Of a DNA stretch of 64,000 nt, positions 52,925 through 61,856 are shown piece after piece. Position 1 is the first letter of the stretch; each line of letters begins with the position of its first letter. Location: contig NZ_JAZGJQ010000010.1 in NCBI RefSeq assembly GCF_036408855.1, positions 7,973 to 71,972 on the forward strand, in the 5' to 3' direction. This stretch comes from Olsenella_K absiana (lineage in GTDB: Bacteria > Actinomycetota > Coriobacteriia > Coriobacteriales > Atopobiaceae). Position numbers and translations under genes: made by a program. Below the pieces are notes generated by a model. The model did no database searches. It was not told the DNA's origin and worked only from the letters and a program-made list of their open reading frames with translations.

Positions 52925-53561
52925 CGCTGGTTCTCGTGCGGACGGCGCCGCCAAGGGCGCGGGCGGCTCCAAGGGCGGCATCTGGACGCCGGCCAACGTG
53001 GTGACGGTCGCGCGCATCGTCCTCGTGCCCCTCTGGCTGCTCGCCGCGGAGCTCGCCGGGGCTGGCGCGGAGGGGGCGGCCCCGGGTCCGGCGCTGGCCG
53101 TCTTCGCCTTCTTCGTGGTGCTCTCCCTGACCGACAAGCTCGACGGCTACCTCGCGAGGAGCCGGCACGAGGTGACGACCTTCGGGAAGTTCCTAGACCC
53201 GATCGCCGACAAGCTCGTGGTCGTCGTGGCCCTGTGCTACCTGCTCGAGGCCGGCAGCGTCAGCTCGTGGGTGCTCCTCGTGGTCGTCGCCCGGGAGTTC
53301 CTGGTGAGCGGGCTTAGGATGGTCGTCGCCAGCAGGGGGGTCGTCGTCGCCGCGAGCAACCTCGGCAAGTGGAAGACCGCGACGACCATGGTCTCCATCA
53401 GCGCCATCCTGCTCGCCCGCGGCCTCGTCGGCGCGCCGGCGACCTTCTTCTGGTGGTTCGGGCAGCTGCTCCTGGTGGCCGCGGTCGTGCTCACCGCGTG
53501 GTCGGGCGTCGACTACTTCGTGAAGTGCCGCAGGTACGTGACGGATGCGGAGGAGGCCTAG
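52914..53561 (+). CDS. pgsA: CDP-diacylglycerol-glycerol-3-phosphate 3-phosphatidyltransferase
   Basis: 215 residues. It makes phosphatidylglycerol phosphate in the membrane. The CDP-alcohol phosphotransferase motif is DKLDGYLARSRHEVTTFGKF then LDPIADK. Four or five membrane helices follow a Gly/Ala-rich N-terminal extension. TPANVVTVARIVLVPLW is the typical first helix. Overlap with rimO by 11 bases. The pgsA-cinA-recA-recX-rny order is a Gram-positive hallmark. Confidence 0.93.
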   Translation: MSGNAGSRADGAAKGAGGSKGGIWTPANVVTVARIVLVPLWLLAAELAGAGAEGAAPGPALAVFAFFVVLSLTDKLDGYLARSRHEVTTFGKFLDPIADKLVVVVALCYLLEAGSVSSWVLLVVVAREFLVSGLRMVVASRGVVVAASNLGKWKTATTMVSISAILLARGLVGAPATFFWWFGQLLLVAAVVLTAWSGVDYFVKCRRYVTDAEEA

Positions 53562-53562
53562 C

Positions 53563-54120
53563 ATGGGCGTGCGCGTGGACGGGTCCGCGAGGGGGCTGGC
53601 GTTCGAGGACGCGGGCGACGTTGCGCTGCCGGGCGGCGGCGAGCGCTACGAGCTCGCCCGCAGGCTCGTGGTCGAGGCTACCCGGGCAGGCGTCACGCTG
53701 GCGAGCGCCGAGTCCTGCACGGGAGGGCTCGTCTCTGCGGCCGTGACCGACGTACCCGGCTCCTCCACGCCCTGGCGTGGCGGCGTCGTCTCCTACGCGA
53801 TCCCCGTGAAGCGCGCGGTGCTGGGCGTCCCCGACGAGGTGCTGGACGCCCCGGGCGTCGGCGCCGTCTCGAGCGAGTGCGCCGCGGCCATGTGCGAGGG
53901 CGCCCGGAGGGTGCTCGGGGCCGACGTGGCCGTCTCCACGACGGGCATCGCCGGTCCGGGAGGGGCCGAGGAGGGCAAGCCCGTGGGCACCGTCTGGTTC
54001 GGCGTGACCTCGGACGCGGGCACCCACACGGAGGCGCATCTCCTCACCGGGGACCGCGAGGCGGTCAGGCGGAAGGCGGTCGCGATAGCCCTCGGCCTCC
54101 TGCTCTCCCGCGTCGGCTAG
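53563..54120 (+). CDS. cinA: CinA C-terminal domain protein (NMN amidohydrolase-like)
   Basis: 185 residues. It contains only the C-terminal amidohydrolase domain: ASAESCTGGLVSAAVTDVPG near 45-64 and TTGIAGPGGAEEGKPVGTVW. The N-terminal molybdopterin-like domain of full CinA is missing, so it corresponds to stand-alone PncC-type proteins, which deamidate NMN in NAD recycling. Location just upstream of recA is conserved. AGGAGGCC precedes the ATG by six bases. Confidence 0.9.
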   Translation: MGVRVDGSARGLAFEDAGDVALPGGGERYELARRLVVEATRAGVTLASAESCTGGLVSAAVTDVPGSSTPWRGGVVSYAIPVKRAVLGVPDEVLDAPGVGAVSSECAAAMCEGARRVLGADVAVSTTGIAGPGGAEEGKPVGTVWFGVTSDAGTHTEAHLLTGDREAVRRKAVAIALGLLLSRVG

Positions 54121-54291
54121 GACGCCCCGAGGAGGGCTCCGCGCCAGGTCGGGAACGCCACGGCGCGTCGTCGCAGCCCAGGGGCGCCAGCCGCTCGAAG
54201 CCGCCAGGCAGTCGCGAGGGTTCCGCGAGCTGCCTGCGAGGCCTCTCCCCGCGCCGTCCCATCAGGCCCCTATAATCTCAAGGCGTCGAGG

Positions 54292-54320
54292 TTGACACCG
54301 AACGGTTGTTCTTATACCAT
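54292..54320 (+). promoter_or_regulatory. recA promoter with SOS (LexA) box
   Basis: TTGACA and TACCAT are separated by exactly 17 bases. Between them lies CGAACGGTTGTTC, which fits the Gram-positive/actinobacterial SOS box CGAAC-N4-GTTC. A LexA bound there would block RNA polymerase. The recA ATG is 25 bases downstream. One of the clearest promoters in the window. Confidence 0.85.
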
Positions 54321-54344
54321 GTCCTGGAGTGGATTGGGGTAGAG

Positions 54345-55439
54345 ATGGCAAAGAGCAAGAACGCAGTCAAGGAAGTGCATGAGCGCACCTACGGCGCCGA
54401 ACGCGAGAAGGTCGTGGAGGCCACCACGGCCGAGATAGTGAAGAAGTTCGGCACGGGCGCGATTATGAAGTTCGGGGACGACAACGCGGCCCTCGACATC
54501 GAGGCCATACCCACGGGGTCGCTCGCGCTCGACGCGGCGCTCGGGATCGGCGGGGTGCCGCGCGGGCGCATCGTCGAGATCTACGGGCCCGAGTCCTCCG
54601 GCAAGACCACCCTCTCGCTGGAGATCCTCGCCGAGGCGCAGAACCTCGGCGGCGTCGTCGCCTTCATCGACGCGGAGCACGCGCTCGACCCCGGCTACGC
54701 CGCCCGCATCGGGGTGGACATAGACGAGGTCCTCATCTCGCAGCCAGACACCGGCGAGCAGGCGCTAGAGATCTGCGACATGCTCGTGCGCTCCGGCGCG
54801 ATCGACGTCGTGGTCGTGGACTCCGTCGCCGCGCTCGTCCCGCGCGCGGAGATAGAAGGCGAGATCGGCGACACCACGGTGGGCCTCCAGGCGCGCCTCA
54901 TGAGCCAGGCGCTGAGGAAGCTCGCCGGCTCCCTCTCCAAGTCAAAGACGACCTGCATCTTCATCAACCAGCTGCGCGAGAAGATCGGCGTCATGTTCGG
55001 CAACCCCGAGACCACGACGGGCGGGCGCGCCCTCAAGTTCTTCTCGTCCGTGCGCATGGACATCAGGCGCATCGACACGATCAAGAAGGACGGGGAGATC
55101 GTCGGCAATCGCGTGCGCGTCAAGGTCGTCAAGAACAAGGTGGCGCCCCCGTTCAAGCAGGCGGAGTTCGACATCATGTACGGGGAGGGCATCTCCAAGG
55201 AGGGCTCCATCCTCGACATGGGCGTCGAGTACGGCATCGTCAACAAGTCGGGCGCCTGGTTCAACTACGGCGACGAGCGGCTCGGACAGGGCAGGGAGGC
55301 CGCGAAGGAGTTCCTGCGCGAGAACCCCGACATCAGGGACACCATCGAGCACGAGATCCGCGTGGCCTGCGGCCTCGAGCTGGGCGACGAGCGCGTGGGC
55401 GCACCCACCGAGGGTGATGGCGCCGCCCTGGAGCAGTGA
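54345..55439 (+). CDS. recA: Recombinase RecA
   Basis: 364 residues. It forms the strand-exchange filament and triggers LexA cleavage. Walker A GPESSGKTTL near 78-87, AEHALDP, VVVDSVAALVPRAEIEGEIG, and INQLREKIGVMFGNPETTTG (loop L2) are all intact. An acidic C-terminal tail follows. The ATG has TGGGGTAGAG upstream. Under SOS-type control from the promoter above. No intein or insertion. Confidence 0.98.
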   Translation: MAKSKNAVKEVHERTYGAEREKVVEATTAEIVKKFGTGAIMKFGDDNAALDIEAIPTGSLALDAALGIGGVPRGRIVEIYGPESSGKTTLSLEILAEAQNLGGVVAFIDAEHALDPGYAARIGVDIDEVLISQPDTGEQALEICDMLVRSGAIDVVVVDSVAALVPRAEIEGEIGDTTVGLQARLMSQALRKLAGSLSKSKTTCIFINQLREKIGVMFGNPETTTGGRALKFFSSVRMDIRRIDTIKKDGEIVGNRVRVKVVKNKVAPPFKQAEFDIMYGEGISKEGSILDMGVEYGIVNKSGAWFNYGDERLGQGREAAKEFLRENPDIRDTIEHEIRVACGLELGDERVGAPTEGDGAALEQ

Positions 55440-55486
55440 GCGGGCGGGGGCGCTTGGGCTCTGCGGCCCTCGCGTGGGAGGTGGTG

Positions 55487-56119
55487 ATGCCCGAGCGGCG
55501 AGGCTCCTCCTTCGGTGGCTACAAGCCGCAGGCGACGCTCTCGTGGGAGCGGGGCGGCAACGTGGGAAGCCTTCGCGTCCCCGCGTGCGTCGGCAGGCGC
55601 CTCGAGCAGATGGGCGAGGAGGAGGGCTTCGAGCCCGGGAGCGCCGGGGAGCTCGAGGGCTACGTGCGCGAGCTCGAGGCGAGGATGGCCTCCTCCCGCC
55701 TGGCGGAGCTCGCCTCGAGGCGGGAGGTCTCGACCAAGGAGGCTGGGGAGCGCCTCCGCAGGGAGGGGTTCCCGCCCGAGGTAGTCGCCTTTGCGGTCGG
55801 GCGCGCGGCGGAGTGCGGCCTCGTGGACGACGCGAGGTTCGCCGACTCCTTCGTCCGCTCCAAGCTCGCCTGCGGCTGGGGTGCCCAGCGCATCGAGCGC
55901 GAGCTCTCGGCGCGTGGGATAGAGGCCACCGCGCTCGAGGGCTGGCCCTACGAGTACTTCGACCCAGCCGAAGAGCGCTCGAGGGCGCTCGCGCTCGCGT
56001 CCCGAAAGAGGCTCACCGGTAAGAACGACTACGCCAAGATAGTGAGGTTCCTCGTCGGCCGGGGCTTCGGCATGGGCGTCGCGTGCGACGCGGCGCACCA
56101 GGTCCTCGAGGAGGCGTAG
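55487..56119 (+). CDS. recX: RecA regulator RecX
   Basis: 210 residues from the ATG chosen because GGGAGGTGGTG precedes it. A GTG at 55436 overlapping the recA stop is the alternative start. It limits RecA filament growth. Helical repeats are visible in SSRLAELASRREVSTKEAGE, VDDARFADSFVRSKLACGWG, AQRIERELSARGIEATAL, and YAKIVRFLVGRGFG. Divergent overall, as is usual for RecX. The position after recA supports the call strongly. Confidence 0.85.
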   Translation: MPERRGSSFGGYKPQATLSWERGGNVGSLRVPACVGRRLEQMGEEEGFEPGSAGELEGYVRELEARMASSRLAELASRREVSTKEAGERLRREGFPPEVVAFAVGRAAECGLVDDARFADSFVRSKLACGWGAQRIERELSARGIEATALEGWPYEYFDPAEERSRALALASRKRLTGKNDYAKIVRFLVGRGFGMGVACDAAHQVLEEA

Positions 56120-56149
56120 GGCCGTCGGCGGGGCGGACGGGCGCGTCAA

Positions 56150-56178
56150 TTGACAGTTCCATATCCTGTACTTAGGAT
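56150..56178 (+). promoter_or_regulatory. Promoter upstream of rny
   Basis: TTGACA and TAGGAT are 17 bases apart, 30 bases after the recX stop. It leaves an AT-rich 5' leader of about 200 bases before rny, containing a CCATC/GATGG hairpin at 56273-56288. The leader may regulate rny or affect its stability. Confidence 0.7.
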
Positions 56179-56388
56179 AGAAGGGCCATAGAGCATTCTC
56201 GTCTTCCCTCTTTCGGTTGACGATTTTCATTTGTGTTGGTTGATCGCTCGTCTGATCACTCGTACAACATAGCCATCTGAACAGATGGTGGCCGGGATGT
56301 GCCTCGAATGGCGGGTTCCGACGCGTGCCAGGGCTGGTTCCTGGGCGCTCGGATTCCTGAACTCTTGAGATTCGTTTGAGGAGCAGCC

Positions 56389-57945
56389 ATGGTACAGATC
56401 ATCATTGGAATCATCATCGGGGCGCTAGTCGGCGCCGTCGCCGCAGTCGCCTACGCAACGAGCAAGAACAACGAGCGCGTCCGCGCCGCCAACGCCGAGG
56501 TGGACGCCGCGCGCGCCCAGGCGGAGAAGATCACGAGCGACGCGCGCGAGCAGGCGGAGACGGCCAAGAAGAGTGCCCTCGTCGAGGCCCGCGAGCAGAT
56601 CCTGCAGCTGCGCCAGTCCTCCGAGGCGGACGACCGCAAGCGCAAGGCGGAGCTGCAGACACTCGAGAACCGCGTGATGCAGCGCGAGGAGTCCCTCGAC
56701 CACAGGAACGACGCCCTCGACAAGCGCGAGCACCAGCTCTCCAGCATGCAGAGCTCCATCGACAAGCGCAAGAACGAGGTGGACGGGCTCTACGAGCGCC
56801 AGACCGCCGAGCTCGAGCGCATCTCCGCAATGACCAAGCAGGACGCCCACGACGAGCTCCTCGACCGCGTCCGCGCGGACACCGTGCGCGAGGAGGCCAA
56901 GATCCTGCGCGAGAGCGAGCAGCGCGTGCGCGCCCAGGCGGACAAGACCGCCCGCGAGATCGTCTCCACCGCCATCCAGCGCTGCGCCTCCGACCAGGCG
57001 GGGGAGATCACGGTGACCACCGTGCACATCCCCTCGGACGACCTCAAGGGCCGCATCATCGGCCGCGAGGGCAGAAACATCAGGACCTTCGAGCAGATCT
57101 CGGGCGTCTCGCTCGTGATCGACGACACGCCCGAGACCGTCGTGCTCTCGAGCTTCAACCCCGTGCGCAGGGAAACCGCGCGCGTCGCCCTCGAGAACCT
57201 CATCGCTGACGGCCGCATCCACCCCGCCCGCATCGAGGAGCTCTACAAGAAGGCTGAGAAGCTCGTCAACGAGCGTGTCCAGGAGGCCGGCGAGCAGGCC
57301 GCGTTCGACGCGAACATCCACGACCTGCACCCCGAGCTCGTGAAGACGCTCGGCGCCCTCAAGTACCGCACCTCCTTCGGCCAGAACGTCCTGCAGCACT
57401 CCATCCAGGTCTCCGCGCTCTGCGGCACCATGGCCTCCGAGCTCGGGCTCGACCCCGCGCCCGCGAAGAGGGCCGGCCTCCTGCACGACCTCGGAAAGGC
57501 GATAGACCATGAGGTCGAGGGCCCGCACGCCGTGATCGGCGCGGACCTCGCGCGCCGCTACGGCGAGAAGCCCGCCATCGTCCACGCCATCGAGGCGCAC
57601 CACGCCGACGTCGAGCCCAACACGGTCCTCGACGTGCTCGTGCAGGCTGCAGACGCCATCTCCGCGGCGCGCCCCGGCGCCCGCAGGGAGTCCGCCGAGA
57701 CCTACATCAAGCGCCTCGAGAAGCTCGAGGAGATCTCCAACGCGCACGAGGGCGTCGAGCGGACCTACGCCATGCAGGCGGGCCGCGAGCTCCACGTCAT
57801 GGTCGAGCCGGAGAAGATCTCCGACGCCGAGGCGACGGTCCTCGCGCACGACATCGCGAAGCAGATCGAGGACGAGATGGAGTACCCCGGACAGGTCCGC
57901 GTCGTCGTCATCCGCGAGTCGCGCGCCGTCGACATCGCCAAGTAG
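56389..57945 (+). CDS. rny: Ribonuclease Y
   Basis: 518 residues. A membrane-anchored endoribonuclease that starts mRNA decay. An N-terminal membrane helix (IIIGIIIGALVGAVAAVAYA) is followed by a long coiled coil to about 200. A KH domain (RIIGREGRNIRTFEQISGV) and an HD domain with GLLHDLGKAIDHE and EAHHADVEP supply the metal ligands. TTGAGGAGC precedes the ATG. Its own promoter separates it from recA-recX. Confidence 0.96.
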   Translation: MVQIIIGIIIGALVGAVAAVAYATSKNNERVRAANAEVDAARAQAEKITSDAREQAETAKKSALVEAREQILQLRQSSEADDRKRKAELQTLENRVMQREESLDHRNDALDKREHQLSSMQSSIDKRKNEVDGLYERQTAELERISAMTKQDAHDELLDRVRADTVREEAKILRESEQRVRAQADKTAREIVSTAIQRCASDQAGEITVTTVHIPSDDLKGRIIGREGRNIRTFEQISGVSLVIDDTPETVVLSSFNPVRRETARVALENLIADGRIHPARIEELYKKAEKLVNERVQEAGEQAAFDANIHDLHPELVKTLGALKYRTSFGQNVLQHSIQVSALCGTMASELGLDPAPAKRAGLLHDLGKAIDHEVEGPHAVIGADLARRYGEKPAIVHAIEAHHADVEPNTVLDVLVQAADAISAARPGARRESAETYIKRLEKLEEISNAHEGVERTYAMQAGRELHVMVEPEKISDAEATVLAHDIAKQIEDEMEYPGQVRVVVIRESRAVDIAK

Positions 57946-57950
57946 CGCCC

Positions 57951-59033
57951 ATGTCGGAAGATTCCTCGCTCCTGGGCTTCGTCTCCTCCCTCGGCGGGGG
58001 AGACCCGCTCAGGGTCGAGGAGAACCTCGGGGACGGCTACGTCCGGCTGCGCGTCCTGGAGGCCGAGAGGCGCCAGGCGAAGCACGACATCCGCTGCGTC
58101 GAGGACGTCCTCATAGAGCTCCTGAGGAACGCCCGCGACGCGGGAGCGCGCAAGGTCCTCGTCGCGAGCGCGCGCGAGGGGGCCTTGCGGACCCTCGTCG
58201 TCCTCGACGACGGCTGCGGCATCCCCGAGGAGATGCAGGAGCGCGTCTTCGATGCGCGCGTCACCTCCAAGCTCGACAGCGTCCACGTGGACCGCTGGGG
58301 GGTGCACGGCAGGGGCATGGCGCTCTTCTCGATCAGGGAGAACGCCGAGTCCGCCGAGGTGCTCGCCTCCGCCCCGGGCCGGGGCACGGCGGTCCGCGTC
58401 GTCTGCGACACGGGGAGGCTCCCCGAGCGGGCGGACCAGTCCACCTGGCCGAGGCTGCCGTCCCGCGCGCACGGGGCCGGCGCGGAGTCGCTCGGCAGGG
58501 GTCCCCACAACCTCGTGCGCACCTGCTGCGAGTTCGGGCTCGAGTCCGAGGGCGCCTGCAGGGTCTACGTGGGGTCGCCGGCGCAGGTCGTGAGCACGGT
58601 CGTCGCGCGCTGCGCAGCGGCCCCCGCCTCGGATGCCACGGGGGCGCGGCGGGCGCCCACGCTCCTCGAGGAGCTCGCGGCGAGCCCCGGTGCGGCGGCG
58701 CTCGCGGAGGCCGCCGGAAGGCTGGGGCTCAGGATGTCCGAGCGCAACGCCCTCCGCATCCTCTCGGGGGAGGTCGCGCCCCTGGCGAACGTCTGCGCCA
58801 CGCTTCGCGCGAGCAGGGACGGACGAAGGGAGCCTGCGAGCGCCCGGGCGGGCGCCGGCCTGGGACGTCCGGTCGGCCTCTCGCGCGAGGACTCCGAGTC
58901 CCTCGCGCGCAGCGTCACCAGGGACGTCCGCGCGCTCGGCGAGCGCTACTACTTTCGGCCGTGCGGCGAGGCGAGGGTCAGCGTGCGCGACGGCCTGCTC
59001 CAGATCACGGTGCCGATAGCGGACGACGAGTGA
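57951..59033 (+). CDS. Orphan GHKL/HSP90-type ATPase
   Basis: 360 residues. A Bergerat-fold ATP-binding site is clear in the N-terminal half: N box VEDVLIELLRNARDAGARK near 46-64, G1 VVLDDGCGIPEEM, G2 WGVHGRGMALFSIREN, and a final GRGTAVRVV strand. There is no phospho-acceptor histidine domain, no membrane segment and no response regulator nearby, so it is not an ordinary sensor kinase. The C-terminal half has no motif I recognise and ends in a small beta segment (SVRDGLLQITVPI). It begins five bases after rny, and a promoter for spoVS follows. Function unknown. Confidence 0.75.
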   Translation: MSEDSSLLGFVSSLGGGDPLRVEENLGDGYVRLRVLEAERRQAKHDIRCVEDVLIELLRNARDAGARKVLVASAREGALRTLVVLDDGCGIPEEMQERVFDARVTSKLDSVHVDRWGVHGRGMALFSIRENAESAEVLASAPGRGTAVRVVCDTGRLPERADQSTWPRLPSRAHGAGAESLGRGPHNLVRTCCEFGLESEGACRVYVGSPAQVVSTVVARCAAAPASDATGARRAPTLLEELAASPGAAALAEAAGRLGLRMSERNALRILSGEVAPLANVCATLRASRDGRREPASARAGAGLGRPVGLSREDSESLARSVTRDVRALGERYYFRPCGEARVSVRDGLLQITVPIADDE

Positions 59034-59109
59034 GTCGCCACGACACGGTGCAAATTGCCCGGCTGAATTGGCCGGCGGGACTTCTCACGTGCGCGGCGGA
59101 CCGTTAGAA

Positions 59110-59139
59110 TTGACCATTGTTTAAATGCGACACTAATGT
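59110..59139 (+). promoter_or_regulatory. Promoter upstream of spoVS
   Basis: TTGACC and TAATGT are 18 bases apart in a local AT-rich stretch, 35 bases before the spoVS ATG. It gives spoVS and the following miaB-miaA-hflX genes their own transcription start. Confidence 0.65.
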
Positions 59140-59173
59140 ACAAAGGGTGTTCGTAGCATCCAGGAGCCGGAAC

Positions 59174-59488
59174 ATGGATTTTCTCAAAGTCTCGAGCAAG
59201 TCGTCGCCCGCCTCGGTGGCCGGAGCGATAGCCGGCATGGTGAAGGACGGCGTGCCCGTCAACATCCAGTGCGTGGGCGCAGGCGCCGTCAACCAGGCCA
59301 TCAAGGCGGTCGCGATCGCGAGGGGCTTCCTCATCCCCACGGGCGTCGACGTCTCCTGCGCGCCGACCTTCTCGGACATCGAGATAGGCGGGGAGAGCAG
59401 GACCGCGATACGCATCGCCGTGTACGTGCACAAGCTCGTCCCCCAGGCTTCCCAGATGCTCGGACAGGACGGGGCGAGGACGGTTTAG
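59174..59488 (+). CDS. spoVS: SpoVS-related small Alba-like protein
   Basis: 104 residues. Starting MDFLKVSSKSSPASVAGAIA it carries VQCVGAGAVNQAIKAVAIAR-type sequence (here IQCVGAGAVNQAIKA) and ends near MLGQDG. This is the SpoVS fold, related to Alba nucleic-acid-binding proteins. In Bacillus it acts in sporulation, but it also occurs in non-sporulating lineages next to rny and miaB. CAGGAG precedes the ATG. The role here is unknown but probably binding of RNA or DNA. Confidence 0.93.
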   Translation: MDFLKVSSKSSPASVAGAIAGMVKDGVPVNIQCVGAGAVNQAIKAVAIARGFLIPTGVDVSCAPTFSDIEIGGESRTAIRIAVYVHKLVPQASQMLGQDGARTV

Positions 59489-59491
59489 CGG

Positions 59492-60862
59492 ATGAGCAAC
59501 ACCTACCCAGTGCTGAGGGGTAAGACCTACTTCATCAGGACCTTCGGCTGCCAGATGAACATGCACGACTCGGAGCGCGTCTCCGGCCTGCTGGACGACT
59601 GCGGGCTCCTCGAGGTGGCGACTCCCGAGGAGGCCGACGTCGTCGTCTTCATGACCTGTTGCGTGCGCGAGAACGCCGACACCCGCCTGTACGGCCAGGC
59701 TTCCGCCATGGTGAGCGCACCCGTGCCCCCCTCGGGCAGGCGCGTCGTCGCCGTGGGCGGCTGCATCGCGCAGCGCGACGGCGAGAGGCTCCGCGAACAC
59801 GTCCCCAATGTGGACGTGGTCTTCGGGACGAGCGCGCTCGCCTCGGTGCCGAGGCTCATCGCCGAAGCGTTCGAGTCCGAGCCCGGCGCAATCGAGGTTG
59901 ACACGGTCGAGGAGGGGCGCGGCTTCTCCACCGACCTGCCGAGCCACAGGGCCCAGAGCTTCCACGCGTGGGTCCCGATCATGACGGGCTGCAACAACTT
60001 CTGCACCTACTGCATCGTGCCCTACGTGCGCGGCCGCGAGCGGAGCCGCTCGATGGAGAGCGTCGTCTCGGAGTGCGGGCGCCTCGTCGCGGACGGCGTC
60101 CGCGAGATCACGCTCCTCGGACAGAACGTCAACTCCTACGGGCGCGACCGCTACGGGGAGCCACGCTTCGCCGAGCTGCTGCGCAAGGTGGGGGAGACCG
60201 GGGTCGACAGGATCCGCTTCACCTCGTCGAACCCCAAGGACCTCTCCGAGGAGACCATCCGCGCGATGGCGGAGACGCAAAACGTGATGCCCCACCTGCA
60301 CCTCGCCGTGCAGAGCGGCTCGACGCGCGTCCTCAGGGCCATGAACCGCAGCTACACGCGAGACGGCTACCTCAGGCTCGCGGAGTCCCTGCGCCGCGCC
60401 ATCCCCGACATCGCGCTCACGACCGACATCATCGTCGGCTTCCCCGGGGAGACCGAGGAGGACTTCCAGCAGACGCTCTCCCTCGTGGAGGAGGTGGGCT
60501 TCTCGGCCGCCTACACCTTCATCTACTCCAAGCGCCCCGGGACGCCGGCGGCCAGCATGCAGGACGACACGCCCCGCGAGGTCATCCAGGACCGCTTCGA
60601 CCGCCTGGTCGCCCTCGTCGAGCGCCTCGCGCACGACGCCAACCAGGGCGAGCTCGGCCGCGAGGTCGGGGTGCTCGTGGAGGGGACCTCGAAGAGGGAC
60701 GACGCGGTCCTCGTGGGCCACAGCGAGAAGAACGTGACGGTCCACTTCCCCGCGCCCGATGGGGCCTCGCTCGACTCGCTCGTGGGCAAGATCGTGCCCG
60801 TGCACGTCGACGAGGCCAGGACCTGGTACCTCAGGGGCACCGTGTGCGGCGAGGCCAGATGA
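59492..60862 (+). CDS. miaB: tRNA-2-methylthio-N6-isopentenyladenosine synthase MiaB
   Basis: 456 residues. It methylthiolates i6A37 of tRNA. UPF0004 cysteines are in RTFGCQMNMHDSERV, MTCCVRENAD and VGGCIAQRDG. The radical-SAM triad CNNFCTYC lies in TGCNNFCTYCIVPYVRG, followed by LGQNVNSYG and a C-terminal TRAM domain. TFGCQMN and CNNFCTYC are specific for MiaB. It overlaps miaA by four bases, so the two enzymes acting in series are translated together. Confidence 0.96.
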   Translation: MSNTYPVLRGKTYFIRTFGCQMNMHDSERVSGLLDDCGLLEVATPEEADVVVFMTCCVRENADTRLYGQASAMVSAPVPPSGRRVVAVGGCIAQRDGERLREHVPNVDVVFGTSALASVPRLIAEAFESEPGAIEVDTVEEGRGFSTDLPSHRAQSFHAWVPIMTGCNNFCTYCIVPYVRGRERSRSMESVVSECGRLVADGVREITLLGQNVNSYGRDRYGEPRFAELLRKVGETGVDRIRFTSSNPKDLSEETIRAMAETQNVMPHLHLAVQSGSTRVLRAMNRSYTRDGYLRLAESLRRAIPDIALTTDIIVGFPGETEEDFQQTLSLVEEVGFSAAYTFIYSKRPGTPAASMQDDTPREVIQDRFDRLVALVERLAHDANQGELGREVGVLVEGTSKRDDAVLVGHSEKNVTVHFPAPDGASLDSLVGKIVPVHVDEARTWYLRGTVCGEAR

Positions 60863-61854
60863 CGCAGCGCCCGCACGATCCCGCGACCCTGGACCGCGAC
60901 GCCGGGGCGCCAGAGGGCGCCCCGGCGGGCCCCGTCCCCTGCGTCGTGGGCCCGACTGCCTCGGGCAAGAGCGACCTCGCCGAGCAGCTCGCGCTGCGCC
61001 TGGGCACGATGGTCGTCTCGGTCGACGCCATGCAGGTCTACCGCGGCATGGACGTCGGTACCGCGAAGACGCCCGTGGCCGAGCGCCGCGTCCCGCTCGA
61101 GATGGTGGACGTCGCGGACGTCGACGAGGAGTACTCGGCAGCGCTCTTCCAGCGCGCGGCGCGAGGGGTCGTGGACGGGGCGCTCGCGGCGGGGCTCGTG
61201 CCCGTCCTCTGCGGCGGCACCGGGCTCTACCTCGACGCCGTCATAGACGAGATGACCTTCCCGGATGGCGGCACCACGACGGAGAGCCGCCTTCGCTACG
61301 AGGGGCTGGCGGAGCGGCTCGGCCCCCAGGGCCTCCACGACCTTCTCGCCCGGCGCGACCCCAGGAGCGCGGAGCTCATCCACCCCAACAACGTGCGCAG
61401 GGTCGAGCGCGCCCTCGAGATGCTCGACGAGGGGAGGAGCTACGCCGACCAGCACGCGGGGCTCAGGGCGCACCGCCCGCACTACGACGCGCGCATCTGG
61501 GCGATAGAGGTCGCAAGGGGCGAGCTCTACCGCAGGATCGAGGAGCGCGTGGACGAGATGTTCGACCGAGGACTGGTCGAGGAGGTGGCCTCGCTTGCGG
61601 CTGCAGGGCTCGTCCGCGACTCCACGGCGGGCCAGGCCATCGGCTACAAGGAGGTCCTCGCGGCCCTCGCGGGCGAGTGCACGCTCGATGAGGCGCGCGA
61701 CAAGATCAAGGTGCGCACCAGGCGCTACGCCAAGCGGCAGCTCTCGTGGCTGCGCAGGGACGGCCGGGCGCGCTGGCTGGACGTGGAGGCCATCGGCACG
61801 GACGCGGCCGTGGCGGCCATAGTGGACGACCTCTCGCGTCCGAGGGAGGCATAG
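60859..61854 (+). CDS. miaA: tRNA dimethylallyltransferase MiaA
   Basis: 331 residues. It adds the isopentenyl group to A37, providing the substrate of MiaB. The P-loop VGPTASGKSDLAEQLA lies near 30-45, preceded by a Pro/Ala-rich extension. SVDAMQVYRGMDVGTAKT, GGTGLYLDAVI, and TRRYAKRQLSWLRRD close to the C-terminus are typical. ATGA overlap with miaB. hflX begins two bases after its stop. Confidence 0.95.
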   Translation: MTQRPHDPATLDRDAGAPEGAPAGPVPCVVGPTASGKSDLAEQLALRLGTMVVSVDAMQVYRGMDVGTAKTPVAERRVPLEMVDVADVDEEYSAALFQRAARGVVDGALAAGLVPVLCGGTGLYLDAVIDEMTFPDGGTTTESRLRYEGLAERLGPQGLHDLLARRDPRSAELIHPNNVRRVERALEMLDEGRSYADQHAGLRAHRPHYDARIWAIEVARGELYRRIEERVDEMFDRGLVEEVASLAAAGLVRDSTAGQAIGYKEVLAALAGECTLDEARDKIKVRTRRYAKRQLSWLRRDGRARWLDVEAIGTDAAVAAIVDDLSRPREA

Positions 61855-61856
61855 GC

